A stretch of 64,000 nt of DNA from Struthidea cinerea. Lineage: Eukaryota; Chordata; Aves; Passeriformes; Corcoracidae. Numbering within the stretch: the first letter of the stretch is position 1; the number at the start of each line of letters is the position of its first letter. The position numbers and the translations under genes are program-made. Positions 12,217 to 25,900 of the stretch are shown piece after piece. The stretch lies in assembly GCA_013397865.1 (NCBI GenBank), contig VZTI01005557.1:800662-864661 (forward strand), given 5' to 3'. The notes under the pieces are model-generated. The model was not told the origin of the DNA. It ran no database searches and saw only the letters and a program-made list of their open reading frames with translations.

Positions 12217-15139
12217 AGTTTTTAAGGATTCTCATTCATCAGATAGGTGGTGATTTCTATAAAGCATCGTGGCTGTGTTGTGCTGCACAGAGGCTGGCCT
12301 GGGCTAGTTCTGATCTGATGTGGAGCTGAGCTGCAGTTAAGCAAGCTCTGCTGAGCACCCATATTCCTGATGGTAGGCAAAAGTAAATCCTTTAGTGTAC
12401 AGCTGTGTAAAAGCAGGATTCACTACTCTTTGTTGTCTGGGGAGGGAAGAAACACTTGGTATTTGGTGCCCATTTTTAAATCCCACATCTCGAGGCATTC
12501 TCTGCAGTGTGCTTACCCTGTGTGTGAGCGAGGCTGCTTCTTGTTGGCTGATACTGTAGCTGTTGGTTTAACTCCTGCCTCTGTCATGGGATGGGTTCTT
12601 CTCTGGGATCTGTTCTTTTGACAGCAGCATTTCGTTCCTTGACAATTTAAAAGTCAATTAAAATAATGAAGATATTGATGTACATTTCCTCATTGCCTGT
12701 AGCTGCCTAATCCTGGAGTGACAGATAAGTGGTGGCCCAAATAATTTGAACCTTCCTAGAATAACTCTCAAAGCAGTGGACTAAACTTCTTTCCTTCCTC
12801 ATCCTACAGCAGATGTAGGAAAGGGAAAATCTGGTAAGACAATATGGAACATATTTAAATATTGGTAGGTTATTCCATCCTGATTATATGTTTGCTAGGC
12901 TTTTTTGAGTTTTCTGAAGTTAACTTAGTCATTTGGGAGAAAGGTGAGATGGGCCACCAGGCAGCCTCTAACAGCATCCCCAATTTCTCAGCCAGAAGCT
13001 GAATGTAGTTGTTTGCTGGTGGCATCTTCTGGGAGAGACTGTGCTTATCCTCCTGCTGAAGAATTTCTGCAGAGTGAAGCTTTGTCCTACTGTCTCCTTG
13101 GCTGTGCAGAGAGCGTTGCAGGCTCCTGGGACGGGGAAGTGAGATTTTCCTGAGATCTCAGCACCGAGTAACTCTTCAGTGTCACTGAACGTATTGCTGT
13201 ACCACTGCTACAGGAGCAGACAGTGTTGAATGGTCTGCCGTGAGCACAGTTGCTCCAAGCCCTATGAAGGGTGGGTATAAATGCACTTTTAGGAAGTGGA
13301 AATCAAGTGTGTGCTTGGGCAGTGCTGGTCTGAAACCGTATGAGACGTTGCTACCTTCCTAAGGGGCTGTGTTGTTTGACAGGGTGTGTTTCCTGGCCCT
13401 TTCACACCTCTGTGGATAATCATTAGCTGTGTCTGAATCTTCTCCCGAGGGCATTGGGCTTCCTGTTCCTGCAGGTGAATAGCAATGAGGCATAATTGAG
13501 CCAAGGAAAGGCTTGCTGCCAGCTGTGCAGAATCCACACCTGTTGCTGCGAGTGTAATCATTTGCTTGGCCTTTTAAAGAAACTGGAAGTAATTATCAGG
13601 ATATTAGGTGCGAAGAAAACTTCCAGGCTTCTTTTGGAGTGGTTGTGTGGCTGATTGTGTGTAACCCTTGAAAGGCATTTAAAAGTTGTGTACTCAAAGA
13701 CGCCCGGACTTTTCTCTGCAAGTGTGAAAGCCAAACAAGGAATCTTGTAATCCAGAGACTGACTGCATCTGGTTCTTTGTTGCCACTACAGCTTTCTCTA
13801 CAGTTCAGTTAATTTCCTTGTGTAATTCTTTGCCCTTTCATGGAAGGTGGAGTTGGGGAGACTACAAAACACACGAGCTTTTGTTGCGTGGCCCTTGTTT
13901 GCGGTGAGCAAAGTGAAGTGTTTGGATGGGTGGTACTGCAGCCTCTTCAGCATCCACGTGGAGTTGCATTTGGCAGTAAAAATGTGCTGAAGCCATGCCT
14001 CTCTAGCAGAGATACTGATGTTTTGTCCAATTAAATAATGCTGTGTTTTAAGCAAAACCAGCAACAGCTCAAAATGTTGAAATAGAAGTGCAGCTGTAGC
14101 GGAAGATGCAATGATTGTAGCTTTTCTGATGTCATTGGGAAAATTAAAAGAAACGTGGGAAATGTGAATGAATTTTTATTGGGTTGCTGTTGTTTGGCAT
14201 GTATTATTAATTGTTTAAAAACAGGGAGAACAGGTTAAAATTTTGGTTTTAGGTTTAAATTTTGTTCATAGTTTCTCCTCTGTTAGTATAAGGGGAAAAT
14301 GACTTAACTATGTGATTACAGAAGCAGTTGTGCTTGCTGTATGAGCTGATATGATTCCCAAAGCTCAGGATGCATCCACTGAAGGAAAACTTTGGAATTA
14401 ATGAATGTACTTGATTATTTTTTTAGGAAGAATGACCTGTCACTGTGCAGGGGTAGGGATACTAAAACTGAAGCTGCTTCCTGGTAAAAGGGAAAACTGT
14501 GTTCGAACTGTGGAGAATTGGGAGAGGAGTTTTGTGAGTGAGCCAGATCTTGCTGGATTCCACCTTTTCATGTCAGTTTGGGACAGGATCAATTCTGATA
14601 ACCAAACCCCAATTTGGGGCAGTGCCCTGACGTGGAGGTCACAGATCTCACTGAGATTGGTGGCTTGTATTAACTTTTGTGTATTTGGGGGCAGTAATTT
14701 CTCTTGAAAGCAGAGTTGCTCCACTGCTTCAATCTATGTATTCAGTGAAGAAAAGTAAAAGTATTAGGTAGAAAAGTTATTTTCTCCTTTTTGATTGACT
14801 GGAGTAATTAATGAAAATAATTTTCTGACATTAAAGCTGACAAATGTAATCTGATGTCTTGTCAAGTTCACTGGCATTACTTTGCAAGAGACTGATTGAC
14901 AACTCTGGGGGAAGAAAGCTGTAATTGTATTCATATGGAACCTACAGCATTTGTCTTTAACTCATCAAGCAAAAGTTACTGAAAATGTCCCTAGACCTTT
15001 CTACAACCCTTAAGGTTGAAAGGTTTTTTCTATTTTTAAGGCAAAATGTCAATGTAAAATTTGTTATCTTGGACATGTGAAAGTGAGAAAGTTCATGGGT
15101 GCAGCTGAATGAAATTTAAGTTCTTCAAGGTGCTCACAG
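12217..15139. other. Gene-free unique sequence
   Basis: No gene is recognised. Open frames stay below 95 codons and overlap on both strands. The 13.5-13.7 kb part is AT-rich. No transposon signature was seen. Confidence 0.5.
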
Positions 15140-15243
15140 AATACAGCTGTTGTGGCAGATCTCACTGTGTCCTTGTGAAATCTCAAAGCTTTGATAATAG
15201 ATCTCTAAGAGAGCAGCAGAATTCAGATGCTCTGCTTTTTGAG
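15140..15243 (+). other. Weak candidate internal coding exon
   Basis: A GAG|GTGAGT splice-donor consensus sits at 15243/15244. Upstream, one frame stays open and reads like ordinary soluble protein, ending ...RSLREQQNSDALLFE at the donor. Possible acceptors are the AG at 15138-15139 or at 15157-15158, giving 104 or 85 bp, but both have poor pyrimidine tracts. I do not recognise the protein. The other two frames contain stops. No neighbouring exon was found, so this may be a chance donor beside a short open frame. Confidence 0.15.
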
Positions 15244-18200
15244 GTGAGTATTGTTCTGATATTGGCAGGTGCTTCAAAAGGTAGGAAATGCTTCTAAAAG
15301 CTCCCCTCTAATTTCACTGTGAGGCAATGGAGTTATTCCATTATTGTGTGTTGGCTGCTGGCTGAGATTTGGGCAATGCTGGGTTTGGGCTGGACTCCTT
15401 CCCTACTTTGTGACAACACAGACCTCAGGTGAAGCAATGAAAAGTTTAGTGGTACAGCACTGAAGAGTTTAATATAGACACTTCAGAGTATTTTTAATAG
15501 AAATAAGTGTTTTATAAGATCTACTTTGTGTTCTCAACACCAGTGCTTTGAAATGGTGTCATTTACTGTGAAATTCTGATTTTTTTAATGAAGTTCTGGA
15601 AAATTCATCCCTAACCTTTACTCAGCAGAAAAAAGATGGAGCCTGTCCCTAATACAGATTCTGTCCTTCAGATGGAATATTAAACTGGTGTCCGTCTTGC
15701 TGTAAAGAAGAGCAAAGGGGGAGTGAAAGTTGGTGGATGGGCCAAGAGTCCCCCTCTGTCAGGTTGTAGCAGTCAAGGCTGCCTGACAAATAATACAGTG
15801 CTGTTTTGCTGCTTTCTTCCAGTCCCAGCCCTAAACTAATTGGGAGAATGGATCCTGACCTGTGACTGGGCATCCTGCAATCCCAATAATCTGTTTTTTT
15901 AGTGAACTCTAGTGTGTGTTTAATACTTGAAGCCCTAAGTCAAATGTAAAAAGCTCCTTTAATAGTTGTCAGCTAAATACTTTTCTGTTGGCTGTTAAGC
16001 TGCTTCTCACTAGACATTTAGAAACCAGGGTAAGTTTAGAATGAGGCTTGTATTTTTAATGCCTACCTGGAAGAAATTCAATAATTAAAGATGTAGTAAT
16101 GTATGTTGTGGGGGAGAAACTTTAGAACTTAGCATTACTTCACTGATATTCTTTGAAGAATGAAAGTACTTTTGCAGTTCATGCAAGACTTTTCCATTTG
16201 ATTCAACAGCTACTTCTGATTGCAAAGTATGCTCTCATTTTGCATAGAGAATAATAGTAAATAAATTTGTTGCCTTCTGTTATGTATCATCTCTAAAAGT
16301 TTCAGCCATTTGAGCCCTCAGCTTGTTGCATTGTGTGTATTTGCTTGTATTGAATGCGTTCCAGCTCTTCATTTCCCAGGGCATGCGAAATTGGTGAAAT
16401 TCCATGGGAAAGGATTGTTTTGGGCATGTAAACATAGTGTCAAGATTTTTTAAAGCTTGGGAAGTGCAGGCACTTAAAAGCTGTGGGAGTCAAACACATC
16501 CATGTATTCTCGTGCTCATTTCTCAAGGCAATGTGTTGTGGTGGGACATCAGATGATGGTTTTTTTTTTTTCTTTGGGATCAGGTTTCCCCCAAGAGTTT
16601 TATCCATGTAAAGGAAGTCAAGAGAAAACAAGTCTGCTGTTATTTCCTGGATTATATGTATTTACCTCCTAGAAAAGTTATGCAATAAATAAAGAAAGGC
16701 TTGGCCTGGCTGAAGTTGATGGAAAGTTCCAAAGGAAATGTCTGTGCATGGTTAATGCTTTTGTTGAAGCTCTTGTTGCACTGGCTAAAAAGAGAAGTAG
16801 ACCTGTAAACAAACAAGACAAGCTTAAGTCATGCTAAACATAGATATTTCTTTCCAATTAATCAGATATTTATTATGAAATGTGTAATTTGCAAGTCCTT
16901 CTTGCAAGACAAACAATAACCGCTGCGGGAAACAGCGGATTGAAGTGTATTCACTGGTGTCCCAAACATTGTTTTCCAACTTGCATCCTGTCCTTCAGCC
17001 AGTAACCAAACCTTAACGTGATGTGCTAACTGGAAAATGTTTTGTCTTCTCCATGTTCAGCTATTCCTCAGTTTGGCTGAGCCAGCCCACGTTTTTCCTG
17101 TGAGTCTTTTGCATGTGGCTGTCCAGCCAAGCTCTGTCTCCAGCCGGCCCCTTCAGGCATCAGCAGGTGTCCCGTGGGTGGTTGTTGAGATTTCCACCGA
17201 AATTCTCAGTCCCAAGTGCTGAGGGATCAGAAGGGAAGGATCCTTGTCCCCAAAGGCCAGATCTGTGACTGACAAGCAAAACAATTTAGCTCGTTGAGTT
17301 GAGGGGCTGCTGAATCACTGAGAGAACAGTGGTGGTACTTGATGGTGTAGGGATTGTTTGGGTGTGGAGGTGGTGGGCACAGGGGCTGTTGGATTGCTTG
17401 CTTTGATTAGTGGGGGAAGGGATTTGCAGGAAGGCAGTTTGTCTCACAAAAAATTGCTTTTGCTGAGAACCCTGTAAGAAATTACCATAAAAGTCAGTGT
17501 GCTGTGAAGTTCTCCTCCTTCCCACCATCCTGCTGCCACTTTCTTATTTATAGAGCCTTTCCCAAGAACCTTTTTGTAGTCTCGCTCCTGTGTGTGTAAA
17601 AGTGCTGGAGGAGCAGCACATGCTGCTTTTTGCTTCTGTACCATCCTCAGTGAGAAAAGGAGCTTTTTTTTCATGTGGCTTTGATAAGCTTTGGGAAAGT
17701 TTTGTCCTTGCCGGTGTCCTTTAAAATATTTTTTTCTGAGGGAGTGAACTTTGAAGTAATTAATTGGACCTTGAAAATCAAGCGATTATCTTCTAGATAG
17801 CATGTCTGAGATGTCTGTGTTCAGAGAGCAAAGCCTCAGATGCTTAACATTTTCAAATGCCATTGTAAGTAAACAATCCTTGGAAGTGTTTGCTGGAGAT
17901 GTCACTGCCAAATTAAGGTAAAAATTGTGGATACATGGAACAGGAGCTCCTGGAGTACCATGAATAGGGAATTTCTTTGGGAATGTTTTCAGAGGGTTCA
18001 TATAGGGATTTTCTGGGTGTGGGGGGAAGGGTGCATTTAACAGGTAGAATAGCATAAAAAAAGTAAAAAAAAAAAGGCAGAATCCATAACTAGAGATGAA
18101 TGGAGTCTGGGATGATCACTGGAAGAGCCCAACACTGCTGGTGTAACTTTCTCAAGAGAAAAGGGTGGGGAAATGAAGTGACAGTCCTGACATTTGCAAA

Positions 18201-20658
18201 TAGTTCTGTCTTTTTGACCAGCAGAAAGTGCTGTTTGTCTCTTGAGTGGTTTGGGGGCATTTCAGATCTGTGTAAATAATTTCAGCAGGTATTTTTAGAA
18301 CAGCCACAAGGATTGATGGCAGAGCTTTTACCTGAAGATTTCCAGGTAACTCTCCAAGTCAAAATGGTAGAAATAATTGTTTAAGACAAAGTTGGTGCTA
18401 TTCTGTCGACAGCTTCCTCGTGAGTATTTTTGGTCATCTGATAGTGCAGGTTAGAAACACCAAGGCTTGCAAAGCCCTCTTACTCCTTTGAGTTGTCATT
18501 TGTGTCCGTAATCCTCAACAGTGCCAGAATCAAGTTTATAATATGCATGCTCAAGTACTTTGAGCGGTGTTTGAGCTCTTATTTACTGGAAGATAAGTGC
18601 TCCTTGAGTGTCTCCAAACTTGGAGTGGATGTGGAGTACCAGATTTAATGCGGCCTTGTACTGACACTAATAATGCTGTTGAACTACTGGGCATCAGCAG
18701 AGCTCAGATCCTTGCTCGTTCCCTTCCTGCTCTCCCTACAGCACAGTAAATGTCAGGAATTGTCCCCACATTATTTTAAATGCCAGTGCTAAGGCCAACT
18801 GTCTTTAAATGCCAGTTCTACTTAAACTTACAGATATTGTCATTATGTTTAGGCTAGAAGGGATTTTAATGAAACAGTGACCTGTGGCTCCATGAAAGTT
18901 TAAATAAGTGATTTTCTTTGCCAGTAACAATCTCATTTACCTTAATGTGTGATTCCAAAGAAATATGAATGCTTGCAATACAAGTTTTAATACAAGTTTT
19001 GTGCCTTTATTGAGGTGTCTATTATATAGATGAGAAAATAATGATTTAGAATGGTGAAGTCAAATCCTCAAGGTATTTTAGTAGTTTCTTTCAAAATTGC
19101 CATTCTAACTTCTAAAAATAAAACTACTGTTGTACAGTAAATCCTGAGCAGACTTACATGGGAAGCAAGCCACTGGCTATGTTCAGTCATCTGTCTGGTG
19201 TCTTTGGCCTATCCAACAGGGTGTTGCTGGAATATTTCCAAATTCTGGAAGCGTTGTGATCTTTTTCTACATGAAAAATGCACAGATTGCTTATCTGTGT
19301 GGGCTACTTTTCCTCCACCTGCATTGGATGGCCAAAGAGGGCATGACCTCTACTGGTTTGGGTGATTTCATGGGATGTGTATGTTCAAATTTAGGAGACA
19401 GTGCTTTTAGGGAAGAAAGACAGGTAGGATATTTGTTTTCTTTGGGAATGTGTGCCCTGTGAGATGCTGGTTGGGTCACAAAAGAATCCCTCATTTCTGA
19501 GGAGCAGTGGGGATGGCACGACATGTTCCTTTGGGCATAAGGACAGTTCTGCAAGCTCTTGTCAGCTGGAGCAGCAGCATCAAAATGCACATGGAAAATG
19601 ATGTTAGAATTTGTGCAACGTAGTAACAGGCTGCAGTGCTTCGGCTTCACTCAGTAGTCAGATGCTTTTGGCAGAATAAAATAACTCTCCTGTCATTAAT
19701 GTTCTGGACTAAAAATGTTATTACTTCTTCAGCAGCGAGCACTCTCAGATTTTTTTTCTATATACAGTCCAGATGATAAGGTGGAAGAGGAAGGAAGAAC
19801 TGGCATGGAATGTGGAGTGTTTGGTGTGCTGGCAAGGTAGATGTGCCCTGCATCTTACCTGACAAATTTCTGTCTCCTGACTGTCACAGATACTCTCTAG
19901 GCCAGTCTACATTTGGGTTTCAGGTTGTATTCTCAGTTTCTAGGAACTATTCATTCCCTCTGGACAAAGACCAATCTTGACCTTTTAAATGTAGCTATTT
20001 TCAGAAATTAAATTTTCTTACTGGTTTTTCTTTCTGTTTGCTCCCTGGCCTACCTGGCACTTGTAGGCCATAATTCAGTTCTCTCCTGTTTTAGCAAAAG
20101 CAGCTCCAAAGAACATGGCTCACTGTTTTATGGATGTGGTGTGAAATCCTCTGCTTTCATATGCAACTCTAATATACGTAAAACAAAGTCCTCAATTATA
20201 TCAGATTGGTGAATTCACTTCCATGATACCAAAATTTTAGGTGAGTCTGATGCCCAAAGGAAGGACTGCACAGGCTTGCAAATTTGGTGTGCAGTCATTG
20301 TGTTCAGAGGGATGAGGTAAAAATGTTCTCAAAACTTGTGAGGTTTTGGGAGGGTGGTTGTGTGTGGGTTTGCTTGGGTTTGTTTTGCTTGTCTCCATAG
20401 GTTCTCAGAGCAGCCACATCGCTCATAATGGGCTCTGGGTGTCATCAGTTCATTGCCCCAGAAGTGCCTTAAAGGACATTTTGGATAGGGACTGATGACA
20501 GCCCAGTGGTGTAGCAAGAACTAGGTTTAAGCCTGACCTAATGTAGTTTTAAGCACAGGAGGTCATTTGAAGCCAGTGCTACAGTATTTGTGTCCAGTGC
20601 TTCCTGGGATTGGTGAAAAGTGAAGAGTTCCTGGTATTTCCTGTCATGAAGTGCTTCC
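15244..20658. other. Gene-free unique sequence
   Basis: No gene is recognised. Longest open frames are about 90 codons on either strand. The segment near 16.80-16.95 kb is AT-rich and contains a short inverted motif (CCGCTG...CAGCGG, about 16920-16938) that could form a small hairpin. No mobile element was seen. Confidence 0.5.
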
Positions 20659-20696
20659 TCCTGTGCCTTACCCTCAGTGCTCCTGTGCCTTACCCT
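20659..20696. repeat. Two-copy 16-bp direct repeat, 22-bp period
   Basis: TCCTGTGCCTTACCCT occurs at 20659-20674 and again at 20681-20696. This is a small local duplication with no evident function. Confidence 0.9.
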
Positions 20697-22689
20697 GCAG
20701 GGAGCTGCTGTACCTGTTCAGGGTCTTGCTGCCAGAGCCTGACAAGCACTTCACCTTCAATGAGGCTTTGCTCTTCTGAAGCTGACTTCCACACTGAGTT
20801 CAGGAAAGGGAAAACCCCTGAGTTCCTTTACTGCACGTAGAATTCACGCTACACATCCAGGATCCAGTCCAGTTGCTTCAATGGCATGTGCTTATCCAAT
20901 TGTTAGTTGTCTGATAACTTCCAAAATGCTTGCTTCAGAGGGAAGGAGGCTGCTAAGGTACACAAACGGGGGATTACTTCCACGAGTGTCCTTCCTGGTG
21001 GTGTGTGTTGGTATTCATTCTGTGTTTGCATCACTCTGCGAAGTGACAGTCTTCTGAGCCACACACAGCTCCGTCCTTGAGCTAAAATAAAATGTTATTT
21101 CCAGAATGTCCGCTGTACTCACAAGGCTTGACATCACCGGAAAAAGAAGTTTGCATCCACAGACCTTAATACTGGCTTTCGCATCACTGATGTGACATAT
21201 CATGTGAATGGCTTTATGCACTGAAATTTGTTCTGCTCCTTGGTGCTGACTGCTTAAAAGATCATTTCGTGACATTATCGAAATCACTTATCCCTGTTGT
21301 CCCTCCCCAGCAGATGTGCATTCTTGTGCTGAAATGGCATAAAGGTCTGAGGGGGAACTTTTGAGAAGGCTGGAAGAAGGATTTGTGCTGGTAGTCTGTA
21401 CTACAGCTGTTCTATCTACCTTTGTCTGCTTCACAGTGATTAAATTGACAGGCAGCAATCAGTCAGCTGCTTTGGCCAGCTAATGAACATGGTACAAGTA
21501 GCAAAAGCTGAACTGTTTGTTCAAAAACTTCAATTTCATGTAACATCAGCATGAAATTTGCTGTTGTTGTCTCTAAGGTTGAGTGCACCATGGATTTCAG
21601 ATGGTACTGGCAGTAAGTGATCATCAGAGATTAATTTAAGAAATATTGTTTGAAATGTGACTGAATAAGTTCCTGCCAAAGGCATTTCTGTTATTTTGTG
21701 GCACTTCTGCTTAATTAGAAATACTGAACTGTTCCGGTGTATTTATGAGCAGACTCTCATCATGCAAGTCCCTTTTCCTGACATCTACGTTCCACTTAGT
21801 GCTGTTGTCTCTGTAATATGAGGAAAATTGGTGTGAGAGAAGAACTGGGTTTCAGTGTTTTTCCAGTTTCTTCTCTGATACATGCTGGTCCCTCAGGTAT
21901 GTAGTAAGTCACATTCCTTATAGCACAGAAATAAGTAGTGTATTAACCATTAATCTAGAATTGCAGTTGAGACATTGATTGCCAGCTATGAGGATTATTG
22001 GATACTTCTTTTAAGCCCATTAAATATTGTCCTGTTTTGGCAGGAAAGACACCTTTCCTTTGTATTGTGCACAGCCACTACAGCTGCAAGGACAGTGTAA
22101 AAATCACATTTTTGAAACGTGCTTTATGTTCTTTAACTCCTGTAGCTCACACAGGCAAGGCTTTCTTTTATACTTGCAGTGGAAAGTATCTGTCATGCTA
22201 ATCTGTCAGAGACACGATTATTAAAATGCCCTGTTCAATTAAAGACATTCTGATTTCAGATCAGTGTTTGTAAAAATAAGTCTTAGGCATGGAGTTGCCT
22301 CCAGATCAAGAAATATGAGCCCAGAGTTGGTTTGTGAGAAACTGACTTGAGTGATTGTTTATTTCTGTGAAAATTGCTTTTTATATCCCATAGACACAAT
22401 TAAAGCTGCATTTATTGGAATGAACAGCCTCACTGCCATGCAGGTGGAAGACAGATTATGAAGACATATGTGATACTGTAGTGAAGCCCCTGAGAATGAA
22501 CGATCTAATCAGGATGAAATCAAATTGTCTGGGTGCTGTAATGAGAAGACTCGGGTTTGCTTTTATCCCTCCAGCTAGCTGGGAAGGCTCTGGGCTGCAT
22601 TTTGCAAGGGGAGATTGTGCTATCATTTGGAGATGATTATAGCAGCAACAAAGAGAATGCAAGCTATCTCCAATTTATTTTGGCCCACT
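20697..22689. other. Gene-free unique sequence
   Basis: No gene is recognised. Open frames are under 95 codons, and no repeat family or RNA gene was seen. Confidence 0.5.
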
Positions 22690-22930
22690 AAGTCCAGCAT
22701 TTGATGTATCTGATACATTGTTTACACTGTGAAGTTTAAATATTTAATCTGTTACGTTTAAATGAAAATAAACAGCCTAAAAGGAGGGAAAAGGCGTGAT
22801 AAGTAAATACTTGGGGGAAAATATTCCTCTGTTCTTACAGCACTTTAATAAGGAAGGAAAAAAAATAATGCCTGTAATGCATTCTTGTGATGTTTCCTTT
22901 TATACTTGTTAGCTCCTCTGAAGAGCAAGT
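22690..22930. other. Possible conserved non-coding element
   Basis: The block is AT-rich and low in CpG, with a dense series of TTAAAT, AAATATTTAAT and TAATAAGG motifs and no open frame. This is the texture of homeobox or MEF2-type enhancer DNA in vertebrates. The call is inference from texture only; no alignment was made. Confidence 0.15.
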
Positions 22931-25900
22931 TAACACAGTGCCTAATTCTAGAATTCTACAGCCCGTGGATTAGGGGAATGCAGGATTTTCCATGCTCTCA
23001 AATGGATTTAGCCTACAGCTGTGACAGTCCTGTAGCACATGTGTGGGCCTTCTGAAATGTAGGTGCCAATTGGATCCGCTCTACTCCGGGAGCCTTTGCA
23101 GGTTAGGGCCTCGCTCTGCCTTTGCTTTGGCAGGAGGGCAGAGATCTTCTTAATTCCATGGCTTCAACGTGGAATTCCTGCCTCTCAACATCCTCTGGGT
23201 GATCCCAGTGGCTGGCCAAGCTCTGGGACCTTCTCTTGGCCTGTTCAGCTTCTGTCCCCAGGCAAGGGGGATCACACGGGGCCAGCCCCGCTGGCTGTAC
23301 AGCTTCTGTTGTGAGCCAGGACAGAGGATTTTTAATTGCTGGCTGTTAACTCTGGAGGAACTAACATTTAATGGCTTGCACTGTTATAAAGAGAACTCGT
23401 GGAGAATCTGGATACTCATATTCTTCACAGCTATGAGAGTTGTAACTTTCAAACAAGTTCCTTCCTTTCAAGATACTAAATTATAAAAAAAACCCCTATC
23501 CTGTCTAGTGTTAATGCAATACATTAGCAAAAACTTAAGCATTTAAGAACATCCAGAACTGTCATACTGAGAATTCTCATTTAACTTAAAGTGTTCATGT
23601 ATTAACCCTTAGTTGTTACCATTTTCCGTATAAATTGGGAACACACGAAACCAGGCACTTAAAAGGCAAAACGAAGTCTGGATCCTGAGGGTTGTATGGA
23701 TGTAGGACTGCAGCTTAACATTTTGAGATAAAATGTTACTATTTTTGGAGTCACTTCACTTTCCCAGAAGCAGAAGTTATTTAGTAAGCTATGAAGCCAT
23801 CAGATTTTTAAGACTATCCAAATCCAACTCCAGTTTTTAAATATACTGTTTGTACAGCTAGAAAGGCTTCAGACTCTACTGGGAATACTGGCAGTGGCTT
23901 CAGTGCCGGGCGGGCATGGGCTGAGGTTTGCCTGGGTATTTCACACATGGCCTAAAACCCTTTGCAGTTCTATTTGCTTGTTCATGGCCCTGAGAAGCCT
24001 GTTGGGTTTATTGCTGCCAGGTTCTCTCTGGTGGGGTCTTTCATACCAGGCTTCTGGAAACCATCACGCCCTTTTCACAGCAAATTTCATAAATGTGTAA
24101 GGAATATCTTTGGTGCTGAGCACCAATCTTGTCTCTAGAATTGTCTGCACGCTTTTCTGAGGAAAAGGTGTGATAATCTTCAGAAGCCACGTGTCCCTCA
24201 AGCTTGGAAATAAATGGCTGATTGCAGTGATGGGTTTTGCTACCAAAACTTCTAAATACTTGCAGGCCTCTCATGTGGGAAAATACTTGGAGCCAAACCC
24301 CATAAGTCATTCCAAGTTCTCTCCTCTGTGAACCTGGCTTGCTTTTCTTTTTAAGACCTCAACATCAGCCATAACAGAGAAGTGTGTATGTTTTCAAATT
24401 ATTGGATGGATAATTTCTTCAGTGACTGTTAATGAGCAAAGTGTACTTAACATCTGATGTTCAGGCTGCGTTGGATGCGTAGGGCCTCCATTTCGTAGCT
24501 GTTCTGCCTGTTCACATGAGTAACTCCTGACACAGCTGGGGTTTCAGTTCAAAGGCTTGCAAGTTCAGGTCACATTTTCAACAATCTCCAGCAGTATCAC
24601 TTGAATTCAAGATTTCTGTTCAAGCTATATAAATCATTCTCCTGAAGTGCTCAGGGAAAAGGCAATGAAGGCAAGTTCACCCTGGTCCTCTGAGCTTGAG
24701 AGAAGAGTGAAAGGTGTATTCCTGCCACCTGGGTGGATGAACGTGTGGAATGAGTTAGAATTCAACTTTATAGTATTGCTACTGCTGAGAGATTGTTGCT
24801 GTCATAGACATTTTGTGCTGCAGCTCTGGCAAGGTGATGTCTGTTCAGTCTTTGAGTTACTCAGAAGACTTAAACTGTGACTGGTTTTTGTTGAGCCTGA
24901 ACTAATCAGCATCTCTGAGAGACACCATGTACTTGCCTGGGCTGGGCACAGCACTGACAGAAGAGAGCAGGATGCCCTCTTGGAAATTCACGGGAGCTGT
25001 CTGGAGGCTCTGTAGGCATCCCCTCAGCACTGACCTTTCCGGAGGGAGGAAGGAACACTGGGGAGATGAAACACACCTTTCTGCTCTTTGCCCCTAAAGC
25101 TTAGCAGACAAATTCAGTGCAAATTCATGTCACACTCTGGAAGACCTTGAATGAGTCACCTCAGAATTCTTTGGCTGATGGTATTACATAAGGATGGGAC
25201 TTGGAATGGGACTTCATCTGATTGTTGCACAATTGCACGCAAATATAAAAGTTTTTTTTTATTTAATGTTTGTTTCTTTTTATCTGACACTCTTGTAAAA
25301 CATTTATCTACAGTTACTTCAGTTTTCTTTTCTATGCTTGGTGACTCATTCCAGTGATGCTGCAACACTGGAGCAGAACTGTTTTCTTGTTGACCCTCTT
25401 CCCACCTGCACTTTATTGCTTAAATAATAAAAATTAAAATGCCTGAGCATTTGTACAGTATTCTCTGAGGAACAACTGGTAGCTTAACACAAGATCTGGG
25501 GAGTTCCCATCTTTTGGAGGGATGTAGGGATCTGACTTTACCTTGCAGGCAATACTTGAATTGAATCCTTGAATACAGGAAATCCAGGCTGTGAAATGAA
25601 ACAGAGTGAATAAAAGATGAGTGCTAGCACACCTGATGGTGTTTGACAGGCTGTGTTGTTTTTGTGCCTGGAGAGGGGAAGACAGTAAAGACATCAGAAA
25701 TGGGCTGCAGTAAGTAAGGGACAGCAGAGTGAGTGAATGATGTCTGTGATATCAATGCACATCTTGAACTTGTTTATTTATAGCTTGCATGTGTCATGTA
25801 TTTTGGAAATAGAAGAGCTATTTGGTCACAGCCCTGCAGTAGCACATGCTTGGCAAGGTGCAATAACTTAGTGCTTTTATTTTATTTTTTTTTTTTTTGG

